Positions 33,040-44,062 of a DNA stretch of 64,000 nucleotides are shown piece by piece. How positions within the stretch are numbered: the first letter of the stretch is position 1; each line of letters opens with the position of its first letter. The translations under genes were made by a program, and so were the position numbers. The notes under the pieces were generated by a model. The model saw only the letters and a list, made by a program, of their open reading frames with translations. It was not told where the DNA came from and did not search any database. Source of the DNA: Okapia johnstoni (lineage: Eukaryota; Chordata; Mammalia; Artiodactyla; Giraffidae); assembly GCA_024291935.2 (NCBI GenBank), contig CM044314.1:23410001-23474000 (forward strand), written 5' to 3'.

Positions 33040-33240
33040 CAGGCTTCCCTGGAGGCTCAGACGGTAAAGAATCTGCAATGCAGGAGACCCAGGTTTGATC
33101 CCTGGGTCGGGAAGATCCCCTGGAGAAAGGAATGGCTACCCACCCGAGTATTCTTGCCTGGAGAACTCCATGGACAGAGGAGCCTGAAGGGCTACAGACC
33201 ATGGGTCACAAAGAGTTGGACATGACCAAGTAACTAACTT
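33040..33240 (+). mobile_element. Bov-tA SINE with 12-bp TSD
   Basis: A complete copy with head 'caggcttccctggaggctca' and end 'catgaccaagtaactaactt'. tcaagggtaaaa flanks it at 33028-33039 and 33241-33252. Confidence 0.95.
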
Positions 33241-33254
33241 TCAAGGGTAAAATA

Positions 33255-34090
33255 GATCAACTACAAAAGAACAGCTATCTACAAAACAGTTGATAGTAGC
33301 AACAGGATCCAGAAGACAGTAGAAAGTAAATATCTAGATTGGGCAGATTGTCAATAAAAGTATTGAGTTATCATTTCATATCTACCAGATTGACAAAAAT
33401 ATGAAGTCTGATCATATTAAGTATTGAGAGAATGTGAATCAGTGGAAACTCTCATCACAATTAACAGAGCTGTAAATTTGCTTAACCAGTTAGGAAAATG
33501 TTAGGTGTTACCTGATAAAGTGGAGCAGGAGCACAACTTGGGACCCATCCTTTCTATTCCTAGGGCAACACTTACAAACATGCTCTAGAAAGCAAACACA
33601 AGAATGTTCCTAGCAGTATCTCTGACAATAATGAGAAGTATGAAAACAGCCAAATGTCCATCATTAGTACTATGAAAACAAATTTTGGTGTTATCGTGTA
33701 ATGGAAGCCTACAGTCATGAAGTAATCCACAGCTACGTACATCAATATGAATAAACTTCAACAGCATAATGTAAGCAAAAGCAGTCACATAGAATATACA
33801 TAGTACTATTATATTAGCATAAAGTCCAAGAACAGAGAAAAGCTCAGGGAAAATAACTAACACATTGTTAATTTAATGTCTTGTGTATGTGTACGTGTGA
33901 GTGTGTATCTGTGTGTGCAGTAAAAGAATAAAGCCATGGATATGAACCAAGTTTAGATTAATGTTTACTTTGTATAAGAAAGAGAAAAGATTAAGGGAGG
34001 GATAAAGAAGAGGGCTTTCAGTATATCTTGTCTATAATTTTATTTTTAAAAATAAAATCTAAGCAAATGTAAGAACAAGTTATCATGTAT
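33255..34090 (+). mobile_element. Diverged L1 fragment
   Basis: 'cagccaaatgtccatcatta', 'atgaataaacttcaacagca' and 'aagcagtcacatagaatata' are L1-like in sense. It is too diverged to subclassify. Confidence 0.55.
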
Positions 34091-34189
34091 TAAACACGGG
34101 TGACAAGTTTATAGGATTTTTATTTTATTATTTGAAATTGTTTCCATGTTTGAAACATTCCCTAATTTTAAAATTAATGCATATAAGCA

Positions 34190-34572
34190 TACATAATATA
34201 TAAAGAATTCACAAAAACTATTAATAAGAAAACAACCGCAAAAAAATGGGCAGCAGATGTGAACAGATACTTCACTAAAGAAGATGTATGGATGACAAGT
34301 GAGCACATGAAAAGCTCAATATCTGAGCAGTTATTAAGGAAATGAAAATTAAAACTACAATGAGACACAACACCCACTAGTAGAGAGAATAAAATTTTAA
34401 AGGTTATATCAAGTCTTGTCAAGGATGTGGAGCAACTGGAATTCTTATGCTGCCAGTGTAAATGTACAATGAAACAATCTTTCAGGAGATCACGTAGGTA
34501 GTTTGATAAAAATTAAACATATAACCTATATACATGTAAATTATATAACCCAGCCATTCAACTCCTAGGCAT
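34190..34572 (+). mobile_element. L1 ORF2 fragment, left piece
   Basis: 'gaacagatacttcactaaag', 'gtcaaggatgtggagcaact' and 'cagccattcaactcctaggc' are L1 ORF2 in sense. It is interrupted by BovB and resumes at 35011 ('ttacccaagacaaaagaaa'). Confidence 0.8.
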
Positions 34573-35010
34573 TTCAGTTCAGTCCAGTTCAGCTGCTTAG
34601 TCGTGTCTGACTCTTTGTGACGCCATGAATCGCAGCATGCCAGGCCTCCCTGTCCATCACAATCTCCCAGAGTTTACCCAAACTGATGTCCATCGGGTCA
34701 ATGATGCCATCTAACCATCTCATCCTCTGTCGTCCCCTTCTCCTCCTGCCTTCAATCTTTCCCAGCATCAGGGTCTTTTCAAATGAGTTAGCTCTTCACA
34801 TTAGGTGGCCAAAATATTGGAGTTTCAGCTTCAACATCAGTCCTCTTATAATGAACACCCAGGACTGATCTCCTTTAGGATGGACTGGTTGGATCTCCTT
34901 GCAGTCCAAGGGACTCTCAAGAGTCTTCTCCAATGCTACAGTTCAAAAGCGTCAATTCTTTGGCGCTCAGCTTTCTTTATAGCCCAACTCTCACATCCAT
35001 ACATGACTAC
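34573..35010 (-). mobile_element. BovB 3' fragment in L1
   Basis: A 438-bp reverse BovB from 'ttcagttcagtccagttcag' to 'catccatacatgactac'. The L1 text continues across it without an obvious target duplication. Confidence 0.92.
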
Positions 35011-35580
35011 TTACCCAAGACAAAAGAAAATATGTTCATAGGAAGACTCGAACACAAATGAGCATAACTGCTTTATTTGTAATAAGCAAAAATTGGAAAC
35101 AAGTGTCCAACAGCAGGTAAGTGGACAAACACTGATATATCTATACAATAGAGTATTATTCAACAATAAAAAAGAAAGCATTATAGGCTACAACAAGGGT
35201 CACTTTCAGAACAATTATGCTGAGTAAAAAAAGCCAAATAAAAGAATATATGCATCTCCATTCCTCAGAAAAGCAATTTTCCTCCAATTAAAAAATACAT
35301 TTTAAAAAAATGTATGGCATATGATTCCATTTATTTTAGAAAATGTAAATTAATGTATAGCAACAAGAAATAAACCAGTGATCCCCAGGGGATAGGAGTG
35401 GTGGGAAGAGGAGGGAAGGATTGGAAGAGAGCATGAGGCAACTTCTGGGGATGACTCGTGTGTCTATTACCTTGATTGTGGTGATGATTTTCCAAGCATA
35501 TTCCCATGTCGAAATTTATCAAATTGTGCCCTTTAATGTGTGCTTTATTATACATCAATTAAACCTCAGTAAAGCTATTT
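35011..35580 (+). mobile_element. L1 3' end, right piece
   Basis: 'acccaagacaaaagaaaata', 'tatgattccatttattttag' and 'catcaattaaacctcagtaa' complete the L1. A 65-bp A-rich segment at 35248-35312 ('cagaaaagcaattttcctcc') does not fit the L1 and may be another small insertion. Confidence 0.75.
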
Positions 35581-35854
35581 TAAAAAGTAAATAAAACCCA
35601 GGGAGAAATAGTAAATGACTAGCAAGGTAGACAAAGTATGGAATTCTTATAAAATTGGACAAATGCTCCAGAAACACCAGAAAGTTTCAGGAATTTGGTG
35701 TGCCAGGAATTTTGGAAGATATAAAAGAAAGTCACAGGATTAAAGTGTTTACAAACCACCAGGTCACCATCTCTGTTCCCCTGCTAGGTGCCAATACACT
35801 CCCCAACTTTCTTTGCCCTGGGCTGCAGCACCATCCGCTGCTCCTACCATTCAT
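35581..35854. other. Unique stretch
   Basis: No gene or repeat is recognised. Confidence 0.35.
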
Positions 35855-36132
35855 ATATGCAATGGAATATTAGCCATAGAAAAAGAACAAAATAATGCCA
35901 TTTGCAGTAACACGGATGGACCTAGAGATTGTCACACTGAGTGAAGTGAGTCAATCAGAGAAAGACAAATATCATATGATATGGCTTGTATGTGAAATAT
36001 GAAAAAATGATAAAAATGAACTAATTTACAAAACAGAAATAGAATCACAGATGTAGAAACCAAACTTATGATTATGAAGGGTGAAAGGAGAGTGGAGAGA
36101 CAAATTGAGATAGTGGGTTTGAAATGTACATA
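35855..36132 (+). mobile_element. Artiodactyl L1 3' end, left piece
   Basis: 'caatggaatattagccatag', 'agtaacacggatggacctag' and 'tatcatatgatatggcttgt' are typical. It is split by a Bov-tA and resumes at 36337. Confidence 0.88.
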
Positions 36133-36336
36133 CTCTGCTTAGTCGCTCGGTTGTGTCCACCTCTGCGACACCATGGACTGTAGCCCGAGGCTCCTCTGTC
36201 CGTGGGGATTCTCCAGTCAAGAATACTGGAGTGGGTTGCCATGCCCTCTTCCAGGGGATCTTCCCATCCAGGGATCGAACTCAGGTCTTCTGCATTGCAA
36301 GCAGATTCTTTACCATCTGAGCCACCAGGGAAGCCC
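36133..36336 (-). mobile_element. Bov-tA SINE inside L1, with TSD
   Basis: A complete reverse copy. aatgtacata at 36123-36132 and aatgtacaca at 36337-36346 form the target duplication. Confidence 0.94.
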
Positions 36337-36550
36337 AATGTACACATTATTATATATAAAATAGGTAACTGATAAGAACCAGTGTATAGCACAGGGAACT
36401 CTACTCAATACCCTGTAATGACCTATATAAGAAAAGAAGCTAAAGAAGAGTGGATATATGTTTATGTATAACTGATTCACTTCGCTGTACACCTGAAACT
36501 AGCACAACATTGTGAACCAGCTATGCTCCAATAAAAATTTTTAATAAAAT
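36337..36550 (+). mobile_element. Artiodactyl L1 3' end, right piece
   Basis: 'cagtgtatagcacagggaac', 'gattcacttcgctgtacacc' and 'tatgctccaataaaaatttt' are the canonical L1 3' UTR end. Confidence 0.88.
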
Positions 36551-36839
36551 TAAAATAAATTTTAAAAAGAGAGAGGTTTGGATCACCACCTACCCACACA
36601 CTCACATGCCCCTGCAAGGTAGTCCCCACGTGGCACAACCTGCCCCTGAAACAATCAGATCTCTGTCAACTGTCTCTCTGACAAGAATAGGCAAGGATTT
36701 CCCAAGCAGTTCAGGAAATCTTCCAATATGAAAGAGAGAGCCAAAAGAAAGAGCAGTGGGGAGAGGAATGAAGGCAGAGAACGCGGGAGAAAGATCAAAT
36801 CTGATAAATAGAGACAAGACAGAAAACAAAACACAATCT
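36551..36839. other. Unique stretch
   Basis: No recognised feature. Confidence 0.3.
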
Positions 36840-36990
36840 CAGAAAAACTGTCATTGATATGTTAGGAGAAATAACAGAAGACACTGTATCCATAAATCGA
36901 GAATAGTTGGCACAAAAAGGAACAATCAGAGATTAAGAAGGGCTCCTGGGAATTAAAATTATGAGAACTGAAACAAACCTGGAACTTTGG
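36840..36990 (+). mobile_element. L1 ORF1-region relic
   Basis: 'gttaggagaaataacagaag', 'gaacaatcagagattaagaa' and 'gggctcctgggaattaaaat' resemble the ORF1 region of old L1M elements in sense. Confidence 0.55.
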
Positions 36991-37485
36991 AAAAGGGAAT
37001 CTGGAGGAAGAGTGTGGAAAATGAGCAGAGCTGGTCTGAACTGGCCAAAAGGGAGGAGAGATGGAGGCCAGCCCACTGGCTAAGAGCTCCAAGCGCTGGG
37101 GTATAAAATTCAGCCCACTCTCCAGCTTTTTGAAGATTTCATCCATTGCCAACTTGGATGGAGTGTAAGAGGATGCAATTTATCTGAAGGGCCATCACTT
37201 AAGTTGTTCCATTCTGCCCAACCACAGGGCAGAGGCAACCTGATCCAGCCTGAAGGTCTGCTCACCTGGGCTGAATGGACAAATGGAGACACCAAGGGAG
37301 TGTGTTCTGCTAAGGGGGCCTTTGTAAAATTCACACGAAGGAGCACAGCAGGTCAGCAGGGTTCCAGAAAAGATGGCCCTTTGTCCCATAAGGCACAGCT
37401 ACCTTATAGGCATCACCTTCTTCAAGATGCTGCTCAGCCCCAAGGACAGTGCTTGTCTCACAAAGGGAGAGTGAACATTTGACCC
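36991..37485. other. Unique stretch
   Basis: No gene or repeat is recognised. Confidence 0.35.
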
Positions 37486-37697
37486 GGGTGCTACTAGTGG
37501 TAAGGAACCCACCTGCCAATTCAGGAGACGTAAGAGATGCAGGTTCGATCCCTGGGTCGGGAAGATCCCCTGGAGGAGGGCTTGGCCTCCTCCAGTATTC
37601 TTGCCTGGAGAATCCCCATAGAGGAGCCTGGAGGGCCACAGTCCATGGGGTCACAAAGAGTCAGACACAACTGAACTGACTTAGCACGCACAGCACA
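37486..37697 (+). mobile_element. Bov-tA SINE
   Basis: A diverged head ('ccgggtgctactagtggtaa') and a clear body ending 'cagacacaactgaactgact'. Confidence 0.9.
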
Positions 37698-39740
37698 TGC
37701 TCTAGAAAGGTGGTGCTACAGAGGGCGCAGCTTCCACTGAGCTTTTGCCACTCCTTATTATTCTCCTGGGCTCCTCTCTGCGCTCTCACTACCAGCAGAG
37801 CCCCTGTCTCAGCAGCAGCGGCAGCAGCATCCTATTTCCTTTGTGCTCATCTCCCACAGAGGGACACTTGGGGGCAGTCATTCGACACTACACACACTTT
37901 GTCCTTTGCAAGCCTCCTCCTGCCCAGGCTCCAGTTCACTCTGAGAACAGAGCCTTTACTTGGTGACTCTAGGACATGCTATGACAACTTGGAGTCTAAT
38001 CCCCAAACAAGACTACCGGTGATGCTGTTCACACTCAGCCACAGTGGTCCAGCCCCAGCACCCTGCAGACCACTCACTCGGGCAGAATGAAAGAGCTAGA
38101 CAGCCCCGCTCGCAGAACTCGTAAATCACAGCCCCTCAGCAAACAGGAAGAGAGAGCAGATTCAGAGACATTTCGTTTTAAGTGGATTTAGAGTAACACA
38201 CCGACACACAGCTTTATTTCCTTGTCATTCTGCCCTTCATTCTCTTAATAACCCTGACATTCCTGTGGGAACACTTCATCTCAGTGAAGGAGGTATGTAC
38301 GGTTTCTCTGTCATAAAATCATCAGATCTTAAACAAATGAAGAGAGGGGCATAAAACAGACTGAAATTACAGCCTGGGTATGTTCTGCCAGAGTCCTCAC
38401 TGGAGAACTGGACTTTGTCCTTATCTTCATTACCCTCATGCCGGCATTTTAACTGATGGAAACAATACCCCTCAGCAGTATTGTGAGGACCTCAGGACCA
38501 AAACATTAATAAACAGGCATTTTGCTTACGCATGGTAAGTTCCAGAAAGGGAGCCTGGTTAATGAGCAAAAGTTCAAAGGAAGCTGAGTGATGTAAGATG
38601 TACGATGATGACTCACATGTGCAGCATTTGAGCCGGACTTTCACAAACAAGGGGGTGGCCGGCAGAGTCAGCAGAACCAGCTAAGAAGTCCATCAGCCCA
38701 GCCCCGGTGGGAGTTCTTGGAAACCCCAGCAGAGGGGAAATTGCCACAGAATGGGGACCCAGGGCTTTCTTGAAAACACAATGACCCCCGACTGCTCTGT
38801 TACACTCTGCATTGCCCTGCATTTCTGAGAGACATGAAGGTAACTATTCACCACCATTGTCACCTCTAAGTGATTACAAGCTGAGGCCCCTCTTCAGAGG
38901 GGCAAACCCAGTTTTGTGAAAGAGAAACCAGCATCCTACCGAAGCTTGACATAGGTTTCTTCATTGTTATGATGAAAACATCTTCAGATCCACACCCAAA
39001 TGACAGCCCAGAAGGAAAGAATGTGTGAGCGTGTCGTATGTGTGAGAGTGTATGGTGTGTACGTGTGTGTCTGCAGGCACTTAGAGCAATAGACACACAC
39101 CCACGGACTCCAGAGGGTTACAAAAAGTCCTCTGTACTGAAGAATTTCAGACTAGTGGGATGATTCATTTAGGGGAATTGCTGAAAGTATTAATACATAA
39201 GGAAAGGAGTGTGTGCATACATACATGTGCTGTCCAACGCTTACCAACTGGTGTTCCGAGTGGGTGAAGTGCACTGCTTTCAGGTTTCATTGAAAAGGAA
39301 ATGCAGAAAATTGTATCCACATACAAGAATGCAATCAGACAGAGAATGTGGAGGAAACACGAGCCAGAGAACCACTGTGATTCAGGAAGCGGATAGATTT
39401 ACGGGAGTCAGATTTATAGTAGATTTCCTGCTTCCTCTGCCCGTTCTATCTGCTGGAGTCTGTGCTCTCCCTGCCAGCGGGGATCCTCCTTCCTTCCTAG
39501 GACTCTAGGACTCCTGCAGTGATGGGGCAGGCACCAGCTCCTCTGACTTCCATGGGCTTCTCCTCTGTTAACTGTGTTGATTTGGGCAGATGATGACCAG
39601 CTCATGGGCCACCTGCTGGGTTGTGGTGAGCCTGAGACCAGGCACAACCAGCCCAATGGAAGACTGGGACGCTCCCCACACAAGATGGTCCTGAACCCAT
39701 AGGGCTGGACCAAGCCCACAAGGGCAACCATTGCTGGCAC
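37698..39740. other. Longest mostly unique stretch of the middle
   Basis: No gene or clear repeat is recognised. A short interrupted (CAG)n lies at 37799-37830. TG-rich DNA lies at 39020-39080. The part 38150-38620 has steady composition and no repeat resemblance, and is raised as a possible conserved element. Confidence 0.45.
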
Positions 39741-39797
39741 CCACACTCACACTTACACACTCACACATTCGTACAAACACATACACACCCTCACACC

Positions 39798-39831
<34 letters not shown>
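39741..39831 (+). repeat. CA-rich tract then (GT)n
   Basis: Imperfect cacac/cacat units to about 39798 are followed by a (GT)n run at 39801-39831. The GT run is the reverse of a CA tail belonging to the adjacent reverse Bov-tA. Confidence 0.88.
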
Positions 39832-39832
<1 letters not shown>

Positions 39833-40041
39833 AGTTGCTCTGTCATATTCAGCTCTTTGCAACCTCATGAACTGTAGCCTTCCAGGCTCCTCTGTCCATA
39901 GGATTCTCCAGGCAAGAATACTGGAGTGTGTTGCCATTCCCTTCTCCGGGGGATCTTCGAGACCCAGGGATCAAACTCACATCCCTTGCATCTTCTGCAT
40001 TGGCAAGCAGATTCTTTACCACTGAGCCACCTGGGAATACC
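39832..40041 (-). mobile_element. Bov-tA SINE in CA-rich DNA
   Basis: A reverse copy from 'ttagttgctctgtcatattc' to the head complement 'gagccacctgggaatacc'. CA-rich DNA lies on both sides. Confidence 0.93.
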
Positions 40042-40162
40042 CACTCACATACATGCAAACACTAATGTTCACATATATACTCACATGCACACACATACAC
40101 CCTTTGACCACCACACACACTCACATGCGTACATGTTCACATACCTACTTGTACCTCACACA
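40042..40162 (+). repeat. CA-rich degenerate repeat
   Basis: Repeats of cacatac, cacatgc and acacaca continue the low-complexity DNA seen at 39741. Confidence 0.8.
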
Positions 40163-40427
40163 TGTTGTTCAGTTGTTAAGTCATGTCAGACTCTTTGAGA
40201 CCACATGGATTACAGCACACCAGGCTTCCCTGTCCTTCACCATCTCCCAGAGTTTACTCCAACTCATGTTTATCCAACCATCTCATCCTCTGTAGCCCCC
40301 TTCTCCTCCTACCCTCAATCTTTCTCAGTGAGTCGGCTCTTTGCATCAGGTAGCCAAAGTATCAGAGCTTCGGCTTCAGCATCAGTCCTTTCAATGAATA
40401 TTCAGAGATTGGTTTGATCTCCTTGCT
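40163..40427 (-). mobile_element. BovB 3' fragment with deletions
   Basis: 'tgttgttcagttgttaagtc' through 'ggtttgatctccttgc'. It has several small internal deletions. Confidence 0.9.
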
Positions 40428-40429
40428 CT

Positions 40430-40530
40430 CCCTGTCCCTTTTGGAGAGCACTGGTCGGGTGTTTTGTAGATGCCCCTTGGTTGTGTTTATCAAATGTTCT
40501 TCCAGATTCGATTAGGTTATGGGGATCCAT
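40430..40530 (-). mobile_element. Possible antisense L1M 3' relic
   Basis: 'tcgggtgttttgtagatgcc' and 'atgttcttccagattcgatt' weakly resemble the L1M 3' end in reverse. Confidence 0.35.
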
Positions 40531-40664
40531 TTTACTGATTTTTCCTTTTGCTTAAGCTCCAAGGCAGGTCAACATGGCTCCATCACTGATGGACTTTGTT
40601 TAACAATCTTGGATGGTTTTCCATTACTTTTGACTTTTTAAAATACTGCATCTAAATGTTATTT

Positions 40665-40778
40665 ATCGCTATTATATATAAAGTAAATAACCAACAAGGA
40701 CCTACTGTATAGCATAGGGAACTATACTCAATATTTTGCAATAACCTATAAGAGTTATTATATATATGTGGTGTGTAC

Positions 40779-40861
<83 letters not shown>

Positions 40862-40925
40862 TGAATCATTGTGTTATACACCTGAAACTATAATAACACA
40901 ATGTTGTAAATCAATTAAAAAAGAA
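40665..40925 (+). mobile_element. Artiodactyl L1 3' UTR with microsatellite
   Basis: 'ggacctactgtatagcatag' to 'caatgttgtaaatcaattaa'. A compound (TA)n (about 40787-40815) and (GA)n (about 40816-40859) has expanded inside it. Confidence 0.85.
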
Positions 40926-41004
40926 ATTAGAATACCCAGGTACATATAAAAAGTTGGAAAAATGTTATTTTATCTTGATGGTTGAGCTTTTTGGCTCCCC
41001 ATTA

Positions 41005-41295
41005 AATTTGGCTCTTCAGCTGAGCACTGAATTATAGAAGCTTTCAAACTGCGGTGCTGGAGAAGACTCTTGAGAGTCCCTTGGACTACAAGGAGATCAA
41101 ACCAGTCAATCCCAAAGAAAATCAACCCTGAATATTCATTGGAAGGACTGATGCTGAAGCTGAAGCTCCAGTACTTTGGCTGCCGATGCAAAGGGCAGAC
41201 TCACTGGGAGCCTGATGCTGGGGAAGATTGAGGACAAGCGGAGAAGGGAGCAACAGAGTATGGGATGGTTGGATGGCATCACCAACTCAATGGAT
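41005..41295 (+). mobile_element. BovB 3' fragment, sense
   Basis: From 'ctgagcactgaattatagaa' to 'tggatggcatcaccaactca'. The 3' end is cut by an adjoining reverse Bov-tA. Confidence 0.9.
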
Positions 41296-41298
41296 ATT

Positions 41299-41512
41299 TG
41301 TTGTTGTTCAGTCATTCAGTTATATCCAACTCTTTGCGACCCCATGGAAGGTAGCCTGGTGCCAGACTCCTCTGTCCATGGAATTTTCCAGGCAAGAATA
41401 CTGGAGTGGGTTGCCATTTCCTTCTCAAGGGGATCTTTCCAACCCAGGGATCAAACATGGGTATCCTGCATTGCAGGAAGATTCTTAACCAATTGAGCTA
41501 CCAGGGAAGCCT
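41299..41512 (-). mobile_element. Bov-tA SINE
   Basis: A complete reverse copy ending 'gagctaccagggaagcct'. It adjoins the truncated BovB; a possible aatgga duplication is too short to be sure. Confidence 0.93.
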
Positions 41513-42009
41513 AAATGGACCACGTAGCTGCCTCAGAAATACACATGGACATTTACCAGAGCTCCCCAAAAGGTTCAAAGAGATGCTGACATCACATAGC
41601 ACAGGCCATTACTCTCTAGGCTTCCACACTCTTTTCCTGGTCACAGAATCCTTACAGCAATTCTTCAGAATTTCCTCTCCTTCCTGCCCTTCTCACTCTC
41701 CATCAACCTTTATCCCACTCCTTTCCTTACACCTTTTTTTTTTTCCATTCCTGGAGTAGCCCCTGGTCCTTTAAAGTAACTCATTTTATGTATGACTTAA
41801 GAAGCTCAAATCAAGAGCTCTGTGACAACCTAGAGTGGTGCAGTGGGATGGGAGGGAAGTTCAAGACAGAAGGGACATATGTACATCTATGGCTGATTCA
41901 TGAATTTAAATTTTAAAAATTAAGTAAATAATTTCAGTTCCTTCTATTCCACCACCATTCTCCAATTAAGCTGTACCAGCATGGCACCAGCTCCTCTCTT
42001 GCGCACCCC
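41513..42009. other. Unique stretch
   Basis: No gene or repeat is recognised; an 11-base T run lies near 41734. Confidence 0.35.
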
Positions 42010-42172
42010 CACTACCACCTCTTCCATTTCTCGGACTTCCATGCTCCCTTTCCATTCTTCCTTTCTCCTTCTCCTTCTCTCCCCTCCCTCTTCCCTTGCT
42101 TCCTCCCTCCTCTTCCTTGGCTTCCTCCCTCCTCTTCTTTTGCTTCCTCCCTCCTCTTCTTCCCCCTTGGGA
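42010..42172 (+). repeat. Polypyrimidine tract with 21-22 bp tandem units
   Basis: A strand-biased C/T tract. From 42096 the unit 'tgcttcctccctcctcttc' is repeated three times. Frames read from the other strand give Arg/Glu/Gly-rich low-complexity peptides, which are not genes. Confidence 0.85.
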
Positions 42173-42940
42173 GAAGCCTGGAATCCCCCCAACCTGGGAA
42201 GCTGGAGGCTCTGTCCCAGGGTCCCGTTGGCCTCCTAAGTCAGATCCATTTCCCACTGGCTGTTGGCTCCATCAGCACTCATGAAGTGATAAGACAGCTG
42301 ACAACACATGACTGACCCCTGGTGAGCTGGCGAGACCATGAAAAGTCAGAGTGAACTTATCTTGCCACCCATGTCATGCAGCACACAAACGCATACAGAA
42401 TACAACATAAAATATTATAGTGATGATCTCTTCTGTGGGAGGGCTGGAAGGGGAAATTAATGGTGATTTGTATATTTTGCTTATTTTCAGCTTATCCACA
42501 ATGAGCCTCTACTGTGTTTACCTTTTTTAAATTTAAATGTAAGCTTGATGGGGCACTGACATCCTTTCCCTAAAAAACAAAAAAAAATTAGAAGATAAAA
42601 AAATAAATATTTTTAAAAGATAAATAAACCAACAAATAAAAAATCAACAATGGCAAGATGTATATGCAAATTGCCTTCTCCAAAAACAAGAATAATCTCT
42701 GTGAAGTTTTCTGCCTCAGGCAAGGCAATTTGATAGATTAGCTAGAGAGGTCAGTTACTGAAAGAATTTAGCCTCAGTTTTGGCATATCCAGAGCCCCTG
42801 CTGTGATCAGGAAATATCCTGATCCAGCTGGATTAAACCAGAGGGAGGACCCTCCTGCTGTTTTCTGTGGAGCTTCTGGGCCTCCTGGTGGCTTCTCTCT
42901 GCAAACAACTCCCTCTGCTGATTACTGGCTTTGGCGGTGC
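42173..42940. other. Mostly unique stretch
   Basis: No gene is recognised. Around 42430-42650 a 'tggtgatttgtatattttgc' block followed by A-rich DNA looks like an old retroposed sequence. Confidence 0.35.
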
Positions 42941-43174
42941 TTGTTGTTCAGTCGCTCAGTCGTGTCCAGCTCTTTGAGACCTCATGGACTGCAGCAGGCC
43001 AGGCTTCCCTGTCCTTCACAATCTCCCGGAGTTTGCTCAAACTCATGTCCATTGAGTTGGTGATGCCATCCAGCCATTTCAATCCTCTGTCATTCCCTTC
43101 TCCTTCTGCTTTCAATCTTTCCTAGCATCAGGGTCTTTTCCAATGAGTCAGCTCTTTGCATCCGGTCGCCAAAG
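42941..43174 (-). mobile_element. BovB 3' fragment
   Basis: 'ttgttgttcagtcgctcagt' to 'tccggtcgccaaag', where a Bov-tA begins. Confidence 0.9.
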
Positions 43175-43385
43175 TGGTGGCGCTAGTGATAAAGAATCTG
43201 CCTGTCGATGCAGGAGATGTTAAGAGACTTGGCTTCAGTCCTTGGTTTGGGAAGATACCCTGGAGGAGGAGATGGCACCCCACTCCAGTATTCGTGCCTG
43301 GAAAATTCTATGGACAGAGAACCTGGCTAGCTACAGTCCATGTGGTCAGAAGAGTTGGACAGAACTAAGCGTCTGAGCACATGAA
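43175..43385 (+). mobile_element. Bov-tA SINE abutting BovB
   Basis: Head 'tggtggcgctagtgataaag' lacks its first bases; the body ends 'agaactaagcgtctgagcac'. The junction with BovB has no spacer. Confidence 0.9.
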
Positions 43386-43975
43386 CTGCCTGGACTCCTT
43401 CAGACTCAGCCGAGACTCTGGGTGCCTCAACCACTCAGACACCCACTGTCATCCACCTGATCCTCCCTGTCCCAATTCCTATTGCAAATCTATGGTCAAG
43501 AGAATCTGATGATCCCTTCCTGAATCAACCTCCATCCCTAGTCCATGCCAGTGATGGCCAGGGGCCAGGACTCAGGCGAGAAGAGGTGTAGAGAGAGGAA
43601 GACAGGCATATCTACTTAGTGTTCAGATTCCTCATCAAAATTAATTACCACTCTGACAAGGATATTTAAACCAGGTTTCTGACCTGCAGGGATCTTGAGT
43701 TATAAACTTAATTGCAAACAGATTTTGAAACATTAGAAGGCTACACATAAACTAGCTCTTAGCACATAAGTGTCCAGAACATAACAGAAATAGATGCATA
43801 ATAAAAATTTTAGTTGAATGAATAGTTCTGAGAAACTGGAGAAATTTCAGGATGGTGATTTCAAATAACCCACATAACAGGGTAGAAACATCTCTATTCT
43901 AAAAGAGTTTTTCCTCATATACCTTTAAATATTCATGTATGGCCACAAATCAAACCCACAGAATTCAGATGGCTC
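43386..43975. other. Mostly unique stretch
   Basis: A weak MIR/L2 3' signature lies at 43760-43835 ('ctcttagcacataagtgtcc', 'ttagttgaatgaatag'). Nothing else is recognised. Confidence 0.35.
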
Positions 43976-44062
43976 TTTTTTTAATTAATTAATTAATGTA
44001 ATTTTAAAAGATTTTTGGCTTTTTCATTGCTTGCTCGGGCTTTCTCTAGTTCCGACAAGCAG
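43976..44062 (-). mobile_element. CHR SINE 3' fragment
   Basis: 'agatttttggctttttcatt' and 'cgggctttctctagttcc' resemble the 3' half of a longer CHR-type SINE in reverse. Confidence 0.5.

Noticed and set aside
37799..37830. CAG repeat as a coding polyglutamine tract
   Set aside because: It is short, interrupted and not in a credible frame.
41944..42256. Arg/Glu/Gly-rich minus-strand frames
   Set aside because: They are translations of the polypyrimidine minisatellite, not a nucleic-acid-binding protein.
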